Positions 8,172-16,505 of a stretch of 64,000 nt of DNA are shown here, in pieces. The DNA is from a bacterium. GTDB taxonomy: Bacteria > UBA10199 > JAIBAG01. Below the pieces are notes generated by a model. It was not told the DNA's origin. It ran no database searches and saw nothing but the letters and a program-made list of their open reading frames with translations. Made by a program: the position numbers and the translations under genes. The stretch is taken from NCBI GenBank assembly GCA_019695305.1, contig JAIBAG010000011.1:19972-83971 (forward strand), given 5' to 3'. Numbering within the stretch: position 1 is the stretch's first letter; each line of letters starts with the position of its first letter.

Positions 8172-9536
8172 TTAACTTGCAACTTTAATTTTACCCAGCT
8201 CCAAAAGTTTTTGACTATTTCCCGCAACAACTTCTTTAAATTTTTTTGAAATTTCAGGATGGTTTTCTACCTGCTCCCAAAAAAACTGGGCTGCTTTTAA
8301 AGCTTCTTTCCATACTTTAATTTCCAAAGACTTTGGCGGATCCGGTGTAAAATCCCTGTTTATCAATTGATTGTTCAGAGGCGCGTACGACATAGGGAGC
8401 ATATCATAAACCGGAGCGAGTCCGGCTAACTTCTCCCCTTCACATAAAAAAGAAATATTGCCGGCATGCATATCGTTGTTGCCAATAAGCTTGCCAAAAA
8501 CTTCAAGCCAAATAATTTCATCATATAAACTAGCATCCATTATTTTTTGGCTTAACAAAGCTTGTGCCGTAGCCATCCAAGTTGAATGCAAACAACCATG
8601 CTCCATAGCCAGCGCCTTGAGTGAAATTAACCCCAAACGTCCTCCGGAATAATTTTCGTAAGGCATGCGGTCAAAACGCTCTACTTCCAGAAAAACACGC
8701 CCTCCTCCTCTTATTAAACAAGATTGTAGCGGATTCTTTCCAATCTTTTTTAAAACTTGATGGGCTATATGTTCACAAATAAGAAGATCGGCCACACGCA
8801 GACCTACTGATTCATCAACGGGGGGAGAAAACTTCACCATCACCGGCATAAGCTGACTACTGGTTTTACGAATAGAAAGAAATTTGGCCTGCTCACCACC
8901 GGCCGAAGATCCGGGATTGCCTTGTGATAAAACTTTATCGGCCACAGCAGGATAATGGGTGTTGCGGTTATTTTCATCGACAATATCCGTTCTTTCAACT
9001 TGATGTTGAAGATGCAAGTTATAAGCCTCATCGCCAATAATGAAGTTACCAATCAAGTCCCAACCATAACGACAAAAATAAGTAAGACAATGGTCATCGG
9101 TCCACAGGGAAATATCCGTTGGAAATTCAGAATGAAATTTAGGAACCAATCTTCCTAAAAAACCAGAAGGACAGGCATCCAATAAAAAGTAAGGAAGATT
9201 TTTATACACCCGACTCTTAAATAAATTTCCGTGAGACTCCAGATAAAAACCTTGAGGGGCAAGAGGGTGAAGAGTAGCCTCAACACTTTGATTTCCTTCT
9301 TTATCCACAACAAATAAAGGAACAGATAATATCTCTCCATAATTCCAAGTCCCTTTACGATAAATGGCATAAAGCGTGTTGATACCTTTCCCTATACGCA
9401 AAATATCTTTTGAATTCTGTGCCAGAAGCTTAGAAAAAGTAGGCTGACTAATATTTAAAACAGCACACAAATCTTTTGCTTTTGAAGGACCTGTTTTTGA
9501 TAGGTATTTGACTAGTTTTTCAAATAATTCCTGCAT
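8172..9536 (-). CDS. yjjJ: HipA-like kinase-fold protein with N-terminal winged HTH (YjjJ type)
   Basis: 454 aa. Residues 1-60 form a helix-turn-helix (KAKDLCAVLNISQPTFSKLL). The HipA fold follows: SSAGGEQAKFLS, the ATP-binding region RVFLEVERFDRM, catalytic NNDMHAGNIS and the metal site YDMLP. The HTH and kinase parts lie in one chain, as in E. coli YjjJ, and no separate HipB antitoxin gene is adjacent. HipA kinases phosphorylate translation factors (GltX) to induce dormancy; whether this one does is unknown. It is convergent with ychF. Three TAGAATA motifs just upstream may be its operator. Confidence 0.8.
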   Translation of the reverse strand: MQELFEKLVKYLSKTGPSKAKDLCAVLNISQPTFSKLLAQNSKDILRIGKGINTLYAIYRKGTWNYGEILSVPLFVVDKEGNQSVEATLHPLAPQGFYLESHGNLFKSRVYKNLPYFLLDACPSGFLGRLVPKFHSEFPTDISLWTDDHCLTYFCRYGWDLIGNFIIGDEAYNLHLQHQVERTDIVDENNRNTHYPAVADKVLSQGNPGSSAGGEQAKFLSIRKTSSQLMPVMVKFSPPVDESVGLRVADLLICEHIAHQVLKKIGKNPLQSCLIRGGGRVFLEVERFDRMPYENYSGGRLGLISLKALAMEHGCLHSTWMATAQALLSQKIMDASLYDEIIWLEVFGKLIGNNDMHAGNISFLCEGEKLAGLAPVYDMLPMSYAPLNNQLINRDFTPDPPKSLEIKVWKEALKAAQFFWEQVENHPEISKKFKEVVAGNSQKLLELGKIKVAS

Positions 9537-9541
9537 ACCAA

Positions 9542-9615
9542 TAGAATAGATAATAGAATATAAAAAAACAATATATATTATATAGTTAAACTAGTTTATT
9601 GTATTATTTAGAATA
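9542..9615. promoter_or_regulatory. AT-rich divergent promoter with three TAGAATA motifs
   Basis: TAGAATA occurs at 9542-9548, 9554-9560 and 9609-9615 in a very AT-rich spacer (atatatattatatag in the middle) between the HipA-like gene and the rightward genes. The direct repeats are good candidates for autoregulation by the HTH domain of the HipA-like protein; this is inference. Confidence 0.35.
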
Positions 9616-9629
9616 GTATTAGTAATAAA

Positions 9630-9833
9630 GTGACAAATAGACATCAAAAAAAATTATTTATTAGTATTTTCATATACTTAGACTTTTTTTGTTTGGGTGG
9701 AATAACTTACTTCTCAGCTACTCCTATGGCCTCTATGAAGCAACTTTTTAAAGCTTTGGACGATAATATCTGTGCTGGGCAAGCAAACTATAAAAAAACT
9801 ATTTTAAAATTATTTTCAACGAGGGCAATATGA
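9630..9833 (+). CDS. Possible small ORF preceding the 9830 gene
   Basis: 67 aa from a GTG without a clear ribosome site. It has a hydrophobic N-terminal stretch (KLFISIFIYLDFFCLGGITY) and a helical tail. Its TGA overlaps the ATG of the next gene (ATGA at 9830-9833), which suggests coupling, but the AT-rich composition makes a chance frame possible. A shorter start at the internal MASMKQLF is also possible. No family recognised. Confidence 0.35.
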   Translation: MTNRHQKKLFISIFIYLDFFCLGGITYFSATPMASMKQLFKALDDNICAGQANYKKTILKLFSTRAI

Positions 9834-10801
9834 AATCTGATAATATCAACACCTTTACCATCAACAACACTACTTATCACCATATTGATAACAATAATGG
9901 TCAATTTAGCAATGGTGATGCTGAATTTAATCAAGATAGAAATGGTGACTATAAAATTTCAGGAAAGCTTTTTATTGATGATGGAGATGGAGTTTTTAAT
10001 CCCAAAGCAGATAAAAAAATGTCTCGCTCTGAAGTAGATCAATTTGTAAAAGATATTTTTGCTACTATCCCTAATAAACAATACTCCTCATTATGGTTTG
10101 GCTATATTGCCGATTATTTGGATGATCGCTCTCAGGTTTTAGCTTTAGCTAAAGAAATACTAGCACAAGGCAACAATCCCAATCCTGTCGACCAAGAACA
10201 ATTAGCGAACCTTTTAGACACGATTCATTTTCATGACGATTTAGGCTTTGGACTGGGTTATGCGGGCATTAGTTCACGGAAAGATAATGCTTATTACATA
10301 GACAACGATCCAGAATTAAAACAAGTTGCTTCCGTCATCTATCTTAGCTATGCCCGCCATCAAATCAATTTGGCAGCAGAACATTTAGAAAGTGACGGTT
10401 TCTCCGTAGCCGTCGATAACCTCATTAAGAAAGCAGAAGAATATGCAATAAAAGCGGGACAACCAGATTTAGTAAAAGCTGAAGTCATTCACCATGAAGC
10501 TCTTAAAGCCGCCTATACTAAAGCCTATCAACAGCTTGTTTCCCAAGGTTTTGATTTACTTAAATCAGACCACGATCAAAGAGCCGCTTATAACTATAGA
10601 CAAAGTAAGAAGCTTGAAACCCCCCGAGAACTGGAAAGAGCCGAGGTTCAAGATGTCATCAATGATTATTTAGGGGCTGTTAAAAGATATGCTGAGTTGG
10701 CGGGACTTCCAGAGGGAGACCTCACTCATGTTCTCGCTCAGGCGCAAGCACATGTTGTTGCCTATAAAGAGGCTGTTGTACCCAAAGAAGCTCTTTACTA
10801 G
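9830..10801 (+). CDS. Unrecognised protein with EF-hand-like calcium loops
   Basis: 323 aa, ATG preceded by GAGG. The N-terminal ~80 residues are Asn/Asp-rich, with loops such as DRNGDYKISG and DDGDGVFNPKADKKMSRSEV that match EF-hand or dockerin-type DxDxDG spacing. The rest is α-helical with many Ala and charged residues. No signal peptide is visible, so it is cytoplasmic or exported by a non-Sec route. It is convergent with uvrA, only 11 bp between stop codons. Confidence 0.6.
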   Translation: MKSDNINTFTINNTTYHHIDNNNGQFSNGDAEFNQDRNGDYKISGKLFIDDGDGVFNPKADKKMSRSEVDQFVKDIFATIPNKQYSSLWFGYIADYLDDRSQVLALAKEILAQGNNPNPVDQEQLANLLDTIHFHDDLGFGLGYAGISSRKDNAYYIDNDPELKQVASVIYLSYARHQINLAAEHLESDGFSVAVDNLIKKAEEYAIKAGQPDLVKAEVIHHEALKAAYTKAYQQLVSQGFDLLKSDHDQRAAYNYRQSKKLETPRELERAEVQDVINDYLGAVKRYAELAGLPEGDLTHVLAQAQAHVVAYKEAVVPKEALY

Positions 10802-10812
10802 AGATAAGAGGT

Positions 10813-13635
10813 TTATCGACACAGAGTTTTCTTGAGATATTTGCCCGTATAGGATGCTTTGATACGAGAAACTTCTTCGGGCGTGCCGGTAGCGATAATT
10901 TGCCCACCACCCGTGCCCCCTTCCGGGCCAAGGTCGATCAAGTGATCGCAGCTTTTAATCACATCGAGATTGTGCTCGATCACAATTACCGTATTTCCAC
11001 CATCGACTAACTCATTGAGTACTTCAAGCAGCTTGGCAATATCTTCAAAATGAAGCCCGGTTGTAGGTTCATCTAAAATATAAATAGTTTTACCCGTCGA
11101 CCGTTTGGACAATTCTTTGGCTAGTTTAATACGTTGTGCTTCCCCACCGGATAGGGTTGTGGCCGCTTGGCCTAGCTCGATGTAATCAAGCCCCACACGT
11201 TTGAGTGTTTCCAGTTTGCTGGCTATCGACGGGATATTTTTTAAAAAATCATAAGCCTCACCCACCGTCATATCCAAAATATCCGAAATACTTTTCCCTT
11301 TATAAGTAATTTCTAAAGTTTCGCGATTATAACGCTTGCCCTGACAGGCCTCACATTCCACATACACATCCGGCAAAAAGTGCATTTCAATGCGGATAAT
11401 CCCGTCGCCTTCGCAAGCCTCGCAACGCCCGCCTTTAACATTAAAAGAATAACGCCCGGGCTTGTAACCACGTGCTTTCGATTCGGGAAGTTCGCTGAAA
11501 AGATCACGGATGGGAGAAAAGAGTTGTGTGTAGGTTGCCGGATTGGAGCGCGGTGTACGGCCAATAGGCGATTGATCGATGTTGATCACTTTATCGATAA
11601 ATTCCAAACCTTCCACTTTATCGTGCGGGCCGGCCACCACGCGCGAACCAAACAGATGCTGGGCTAAAACAGGATAGAGCGTATCATTAACCAGCGAAGA
11701 TTTTCCCGAGCCCGAAACACCAGTAATACCGGTAAGAGTTCCCAAAGGAAAACTAACCGAAACCTCTTTTAAATTATGACAACGCGCCCCTCTTAACACC
11801 AATTGACGCAGGCTGGATGGACGACGTTTGGACGGAACAGGAATACATTTTTTACCGGAGAGATATTTGCCCGTTTCCGATTTGCTATTTTTCATCAGCT
11901 CGCTAGGCGTACCCTGCGCCACAATATACCCACCCTGCACACCAGCACCGGGGCCCATGTCGATAATATAATCCGATTCGCGCATGGTATCTTCGTCGTG
12001 TTCCACAACGAGAACGGTATTACCCAAATCACGCAGTTTTTTGAGTGTGGCGAGCAAGCGATCATTATCGCGCTGATGAAGGCCGATAGACGGCTCATCT
12101 AAAATATAGAGCACACCCACCAAGGCCGACCCAATTTGCGTGGCCAAACGGATGCGTTGAGCTTCACCACCCGAGAGTGTGGCCGAAGTACGTTCGAGTG
12201 TAAGATAATCTAAACCCACGTCTACAAGAAAACCCAAACGTTCATCAATTTCTTTTAAAATTCTCTTCGCAATGGTTTCTTCTTTTTTTGTAAATTTAAT
12301 ATTTTTAAAAAACACCAAGGCTTCACGCGTGGATAATAGTGTCACATCGTAAATTGATTTACCCGCCACTTTAATACTTAAAACCTCGGGCTTTAAGCGG
12401 CTACCATTGCACGCCGCACAGGGCTGGATGTTCATGTACTTTTCCAGCTCTTCACGCATCCAGTCCGAATCACTCTCACGATAACGACGAGAAAGACTGG
12501 GAATCACCCCTTCAAAAGGCGCTTCGTAAAAACGTTTTCCTTCGCCACGGTCTACCGCAAAGCGAATATCCTCAGCACCCGACCCATGCAGAATAATATT
12601 CTGCAAATGCTTGGATAATTTTTTAAACGGTGTGGCTAAATCAAATTTGTAATGTTTGGCCAGTGAATCGAGCAGATTGTGATAGTAAAGAGACGTTTTA
12701 CCCGACCACGGAGCAATCGCTCCTTCGCGGAGCGATAAATTAGGATTAGGAATAATCTGTTCTTCATCAAAAAAGTTTTTAGTACCAATGCCATCACACG
12801 TGGCACAAGCCCCTTGCGGGCTGTTAAACGAAAACGTACGTGGTTCAATGGGCGGGTAACTTACACCACAGGTAATACAGGCATTTTTGGAGCTAAATAA
12901 AATTTCTTCTTTGGTATCGAGCCGCTCTACTTTTAACAAACTTTCGCCATGCTTGAGTGCTGTTTCAATAGAATCGGCAAGACGCGTAGCAATATCCTTT
13001 TTTACAACAAGGCGATCGATAAAAAGATCGATGGAATGTTTTTTATTTTTATCCAGTTTGATGTCATCTTCCAACTCATGCACCTGGCCATCAATTTTAA
13101 CGCGCGCAAAACCATCTTTTTTGAGCTGCGCTAATTCCTTTTGGTATTCGCCTTTGCGTTCTTTCACAACAGGCGCCAAAAGATGAATTTTTGTTCCGTC
13201 GGGCCACGAGAGGATCTGGTCCACCATCTGCGTTACCGTTTGCGCGGCAATAGGATTACCACATTGATGACAATAGGCTTTACCAACACGCGCAAAAAGC
13301 AAACGTAAATAATCGTAAATTTCGGTAACAGTGCCCACGGTAGAGCGCGGGTTATGCGAACCTGCTTTTTGTTCAATAGAAATAGCCGGAGATAAACCTT
13401 CAATCACATCTACATCGGGTTTTCCCATTTGATCGAGAAATTGCCGAGCATAGGCCGAGAGCGATTCTACATAACGGCGCTGGCCTTCGGCATAAATGGT
13501 ATCAAAGGCAAGCGAGCTTTTGCCCGAGCCTGAAAGTCCGGTGATGATGACGAGTTGATTGCGCGGTATTTTAACGTCGATATTTTTAAGATTATGCTGA
13601 CGCGCCCCTTTAACCAGGATGTGTTGCGGTTCCAT
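10813..13635 (-). CDS. uvrA: Excinuclease ABC subunit A
   Basis: 940 aa, the same length as E. coli UvrA. The ATG at 13635 is preferred over a TTG four codons upstream. Two ABC ATPase halves are visible: Walker [10 protein letters not shown] and GVSGSGKSS, signatures [12 protein letters not shown] and [12 protein letters not shown], and Walker B YILDEPS and [11 protein letters not shown]. Zinc modules appear as CITCG...CATC, CAAC and CEACEGDG...CEACQGKR. It is the damage-recognition ATPase of nucleotide excision repair, loading UvrB. No GAAC-N4-GTTC LexA box is seen in the 29 bp before the next gene. Confidence 0.97.
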   Translation of the reverse strand: MEPQHILVKGARQHNLKNIDVKIPRNQLVIITGLSGSGKSSLAFDTIYAEGQRRYVESLSAYARQFLDQMGKPDVDVIEGLSPAISIEQKAGSHNPRSTVGTVTEIYDYLRLLFARVGKAYCHQCGNPIAAQTVTQMVDQILSWPDGTKIHLLAPVVKERKGEYQKELAQLKKDGFARVKIDGQVHELEDDIKLDKNKKHSIDLFIDRLVVKKDIATRLADSIETALKHGESLLKVERLDTKEEILFSSKNACITCGVSYPPIEPRTFSFNSPQGACATCDGIGTKNFFDEEQIIPNPNLSLREGAIAPWSGKTSLYYHNLLDSLAKHYKFDLATPFKKLSKHLQNIILHGSGAEDIRFAVDRGEGKRFYEAPFEGVIPSLSRRYRESDSDWMREELEKYMNIQPCAACNGSRLKPEVLSIKVAGKSIYDVTLLSTREALVFFKNIKFTKKEETIAKRILKEIDERLGFLVDVGLDYLTLERTSATLSGGEAQRIRLATQIGSALVGVLYILDEPSIGLHQRDNDRLLATLKKLRDLGNTVLVVEHDEDTMRESDYIIDMGPGAGVQGGYIVAQGTPSELMKNSKSETGKYLSGKKCIPVPSKRRPSSLRQLVLRGARCHNLKEVSVSFPLGTLTGITGVSGSGKSSLVNDTLYPVLAQHLFGSRVVAGPHDKVEGLEFIDKVINIDQSPIGRTPRSNPATYTQLFSPIRDLFSELPESKARGYKPGRYSFNVKGGRCEACEGDGIIRIEMHFLPDVYVECEACQGKRYNRETLEITYKGKSISDILDMTVGEAYDFLKNIPSIASKLETLKRVGLDYIELGQAATTLSGGEAQRIKLAKELSKRSTGKTIYILDEPTTGLHFEDIAKLLEVLNELVDGGNTVIVIEHNLDVIKSCDHLIDLGPEGGTGGGQIIATGTPEEVSRIKASYTGKYLKKTLCR

Positions 13636-13664
13636 AGGGGAATGCAATTAGTCTATTTTTTTAT

Positions 13665-14264
13665 TTATGGAAAGGGTTTTGGTGGACGCGTTCTGTACGC
13701 TACATCAATAGCAAGCCCTGATACCCATGTCGGAACATCTGAATTATCAAACAAGTAAAATTGATCAAAACCATTCTGACGCCATTCGACATAAGGCCCG
13801 ATTTTTACGCGCATATGTGGTATTTTTTTAGGATCTATATAGGCTTGCAACGAAACAAGAGAACTTACACCCAAAGAACCGGGAAAAAGCTTTAAATTGG
13901 TCCCAGCCGAAAAATCGATACCTGCAGAATTTGTTATGGGAAAAACGAAGTCAGAAAAATGTCCGATATTAGTTACAGGATTTTTTTGTATGGCACAAAT
14001 ACCTCTTGTTACTTTAATACTTTGCCCAAACTGCATGTGCTCTCTAAAAAGACGAGGCCACACCATAAAATCTAGCTTGGCCGCAACACCAGTATCCACA
14101 CAATAATCACCAGTATCAGAAATACCTTGCCTTACAATACCACCCACACTCAATACCGGCGCACATTGTTTAGGTTTAAAATCAGGCAAAACCTGCACTT
14201 CGTTAGTTGCATTGGAAATTTTATCAGCAAGTGTTGTCATTGTTTTTATTATCGACAACAGCAT
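13665..14264 (-). CDS. Protein of unknown function
   Basis: 199 aa (or 191 from an internal Met, MTTLADKI). There is no signal peptide and no ribosome site at either start. It is β-rich with several Cys (KQCAP, DYCVD, GICAI), and YVEWRQNGFDQFYLFDN near the end. No recognised domain. It ends 29 bp before uvrA and shares a divergent control region, holding an 18-bp-arm palindrome, with the 14415 gene. Confidence 0.55.
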   Translation of the reverse strand: MLLSIIKTMTTLADKISNATNEVQVLPDFKPKQCAPVLSVGGIVRQGISDTGDYCVDTGVAAKLDFMVWPRLFREHMQFGQSIKVTRGICAIQKNPVTNIGHFSDFVFPITNSAGIDFSAGTNLKLFPGSLGVSSLVSLQAYIDPKKIPHMRVKIGPYVEWRQNGFDQFYLFDNSDVPTWVSGLAIDVAYRTRPPKPFP

Positions 14265-14293
14265 ACAAAAGTAGCGTAAATACCTGTAAAATA

Positions 14294-14330
14294 TGCAAAA
14301 ACTGATAACAACTTGTTATCAGTTTTTGCA
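14294..14330. promoter_or_regulatory. Perfect 37-nt palindrome between divergent genes
   Basis: Two perfect 18-bp arms (TGCAAAAACTGATAACAA and its complement) surround a single C. It lies 30 bp from the leftward start at 14264 and 84 bp from the rightward start at 14415. It could be an operator for a dimeric repressor, or a hairpin in the 5' leader of either transcript. There is no U-tract. Confidence 0.6.
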
Positions 14331-14414
14331 ACCCCCCGCATTATTGAGCGCATCTTTACTTAAAAAATAACCGATAACTTATGTGATGATTTTAAACCTT
14401 AAGAAGGAGCTTTT

Positions 14415-14864
14415 ATGTCAGGTTATGATTTTACTTTGCCGGAAGGCGCAGATTTAGCAAAGGCTGTAGTAGAAGCTTTTTCGGATAATGCCGGATTAAC
14501 CAAGGATGAACTTATCGATTTAGGCCTTCGCGATAAAAGAGCTGATATTTTAATTGATGTTTTTCATAACGGAGAAAAACCTGGCGTTATTACTAATGAA
14601 GAAAAAGGAGATTTAGACAAAATCTTTGGCCGGGAATTTGTAGGGGGACTTGCATCAATGGTCAATGTTCAAGATTCTGCCACCAGTTCGTATGGTAGCA
14701 ATAGCTATTCAGGCTCTCAATATGATTTTAGCCAGATGCGAAAAGTAGGCATTGAACAATGCCAAAAATCTTGGGCTGGCGTGTACAGTCGTTTTGGAGG
14801 GTGCGCTGGCAATTTTCACGCTGTTAGCGATGAGAAATATCAATTTGATGTTTATTATTATTAA
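14415..14864 (+). CDS. Unrecognised acidic protein
   Basis: 149 aa, with a strong ribosome site (AAGAAGGAG, 6 bases before ATG). There is no signal peptide. The N-terminal half is helical with an EF-hand-like flavour (FSDNAGLTKDELIDLGLRDK, FHNGEKPGVITNEEKGDLDK). The C-terminal half is Ser/Gly/Tyr-rich with two Cys. It is followed after 3 bp by the 14868 gene, so they form an operon. It may be functionally related to the 9830 gene by its calcium-loop-like segments; function unknown. Confidence 0.6.
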   Translation: MSGYDFTLPEGADLAKAVVEAFSDNAGLTKDELIDLGLRDKRADILIDVFHNGEKPGVITNEEKGDLDKIFGREFVGGLASMVNVQDSATSSYGSNSYSGSQYDFSQMRKVGIEQCQKSWAGVYSRFGGCAGNFHAVSDEKYQFDVYYY

Positions 14865-14867
14865 AAC

Positions 14868-15461
14868 ATGCACGCACCTGAAATAAAAGCGGATAGTTTT
14901 GAATCAAGAATGGATCAATTACAAACAGCATTAGAATCAGCATTAGTAGATACAGGGATCACAAGAACAATGCATGACCCGGACAAATCAAACTATAGTG
15001 CCGCCACTGATTATATACTGCAACTAACAGATGCTTCTTACCTGCCAGAATTTACAAATACGGCTAATTTAGCCCAGTGGAAAAAGGTTGCAGAGCTTTA
15101 CGTGAGACGCGATCTAGCAGGCTATTTCAAAAGTAATTATGATACAGATACTCATAACAAAATGTCTGACGCTTTACTTAAGTTAACGCAAAGATTTTTT
15201 AAATTTTTTCCTAATGAGAGTACATCTCTATTATTGGGGTGTTTTTATAACGAAAGTTTAGATAACGCCAAAAAAGCACTCTATCTTGACTACCTTGTAG
15301 ATCTCACAAAAAATCCTGATTTTGATAAAGAGAAATTTAAGGAAAATTTAACAACTATCTTGGATATCGTTCGCCCAAATTATCAAACTCAATATAGTGA
15401 TTCCGTTGAAAGTGTATTAAAAGAATTAGAGCAGAGATTTGTCGAATTATACCCTGATTAG
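14868..15461 (+). CDS. Unrecognised helical protein
   Basis: 197 aa, all-α by appearance (SFESRMDQLQTALESALVDT at the N-terminus, SVESVLKELEQRFVELYPD at the C-terminus). No signal peptide or membrane segment. It starts 3 bp after the previous stop, so it is co-translated with the 14415 gene; a chaperone or partner role is possible but unsupported. It ends 4 bp from the convergent 15466 gene. Confidence 0.6.
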   Translation: MHAPEIKADSFESRMDQLQTALESALVDTGITRTMHDPDKSNYSAATDYILQLTDASYLPEFTNTANLAQWKKVAELYVRRDLAGYFKSNYDTDTHNKMSDALLKLTQRFFKFFPNESTSLLLGCFYNESLDNAKKALYLDYLVDLTKNPDFDKEKFKENLTTILDIVRPNYQTQYSDSVESVLKELEQRFVELYPD

Positions 15462-15465
15462 AAAA

Positions 15466-15957
15466 CTACTCATTCACCGAAACCACTTTTAACTCGGGGC
15501 AGAGGGCTTTTAAGAAATAACGCCCGTCTTTTTCAAAGGTAAACGAAAGTTCGGTAAGTACCTTACCTACCGGGCGGTTGGTTTGATCTTCTTCTACAAG
15601 CTCACCATTTTGATTAATGTTAAAACGCACCATCAGCAATAAACTGCCCTGACGCAAATCGAGCCTGCCACCGCCTATATTGCCGCTTACAAATTTGTGC
15701 GGCGATACGTAGGTAGAAAGCGAACCGTTGTAATTGGAATAAGCTTGATGAAGCAGCGCAATATTGGGACGCAATGACGCAGAATTTTTAATGGTAGTGC
15801 ATGTAGAAAAAGTATTCATGTCGCGCCCCATGCGCTGGCTGTAATTGAAATCAACAACAAGCGTATAATCCTTGGCTAGGTTAAAAGCGCGTGGTGCTTC
15901 TTTTTTTAAATCGGTATTGTGTGATTGGAGGGTGAGCCCCAGTTGTAAGCCTTGCAT
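15466..15957 (-). CDS. Protein of unknown function
   Basis: 163 aa with no signal peptide; β-rich (GGGRLDLRQGSLLLMVRFNI, KVLTELSFTFEKDGRYFLKA). No recognised family. Its upstream region holds a strong GC-rich hairpin followed, on this strand, by a T-rich stretch (16083-16110 and beyond), which may attenuate its transcript. Confidence 0.55.
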   Translation of the reverse strand: MQGLQLGLTLQSHNTDLKKEAPRAFNLAKDYTLVVDFNYSQRMGRDMNTFSTCTTIKNSASLRPNIALLHQAYSNYNGSLSTYVSPHKFVSGNIGGGRLDLRQGSLLLMVRFNINQNGELVEEDQTNRPVGKVLTELSFTFEKDGRYFLKALCPELKVVSVNE

Positions 15958-16082
15958 AATTTTTTAAACTTCCCCTAACCTCTTGACGGCACTTTCATCC
16001 CACCCTTAAGTAAAAAGTGTAACAATTGGGGTGTTTTTGTACAATGTTTTTTAAGCCGCCAACTCATTATTTTAGAAGAAAA

Positions 16083-16110
16083 CGGGTGGCCCCCGGGTAA
16101 GGGCCACCCG
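16083..16110 (-). terminator. Strong hairpin, terminator-like on the minus strand
   Basis: A perfect 10-bp stem CGGGTGGCCC/GGGCCACCCG with an 8-nt loop. On the minus strand it is followed by TTTTCTTCT, a usable U-rich tail. No gene upstream on that strand needs ending within 400 bp, so it may be an attenuator for the 15957 gene or the end of a short RNA. Confidence 0.5.
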
Positions 16111-16472
16111 CTTGGTCCAAAAACCTATCCAAAAACCACTCCTTCAAAACAAGGACACAACGGTTTTGGGACAAATTAGAGACCAATTGACCTAGGTTTA
16201 GACCAGTGCTGGTCTTTTAATGGGTATGGAGGGAGTTTTTAAAGATCAAAAAATTCTATTGTTAGATGAAAGCAAGGGGGGTGCCATTTAGTACAAACAC
16301 ACACATGAAACCTAACCCTATAATAAGTTATTGTTATTACATTTATTTTTAATGCACCCCAAAATAGACCCTCTGTTTATTTTCAAACATGCGTCACAAA
16401 ATCTGGGTCAAATCGATACAAAGATCAACGTGACTAGGATAAAAATGTCAGAAAAATAAATCTCCCTTCTCC

Positions 16473-16502
16473 AAGCCTCCGTTCCCCCTGCCCTGGAGGC
16501 TT
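16473..16502 (+). promoter_or_regulatory. Hairpin that sequesters the Shine-Dalgarno of the VWA gene
   Basis: AAGCCTCC (16473-16480) pairs perfectly with GGAGGCTT (16495-16502) around a 14-nt C-rich loop. The 3' arm contains GGAGG, the ribosome site for the ATG at 16506, and runs straight into T5. The same structure therefore looks like an intrinsic terminator and like a translation-blocking hairpin. Confidence 0.65.
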
Positions 16503-16505
16503 TTT

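Larger units (their letters stand above)
15958..16505. other. 548-bp gene-free region with several hairpins
   Basis: No credible ORF. It contains the GC-rich hairpin at 16083-16110, a small hairpin with T4 at 16200-16218 (AGACCA/TGGTCT), an ATGCGTCA motif at 16389-16396 and the Shine-Dalgarno-trapping hairpin at 16473-16502. A small RNA could be encoded here, but no known RNA family is recognised. Confidence 0.55.

Noticed and set aside
16200..16218. Small hairpin AGACCA/TGGTCT with T4 as a terminator
   Set aside because: Only 6 bp and a weak tail, with no plus-strand gene upstream that needs it; kept only as part of the structured region.
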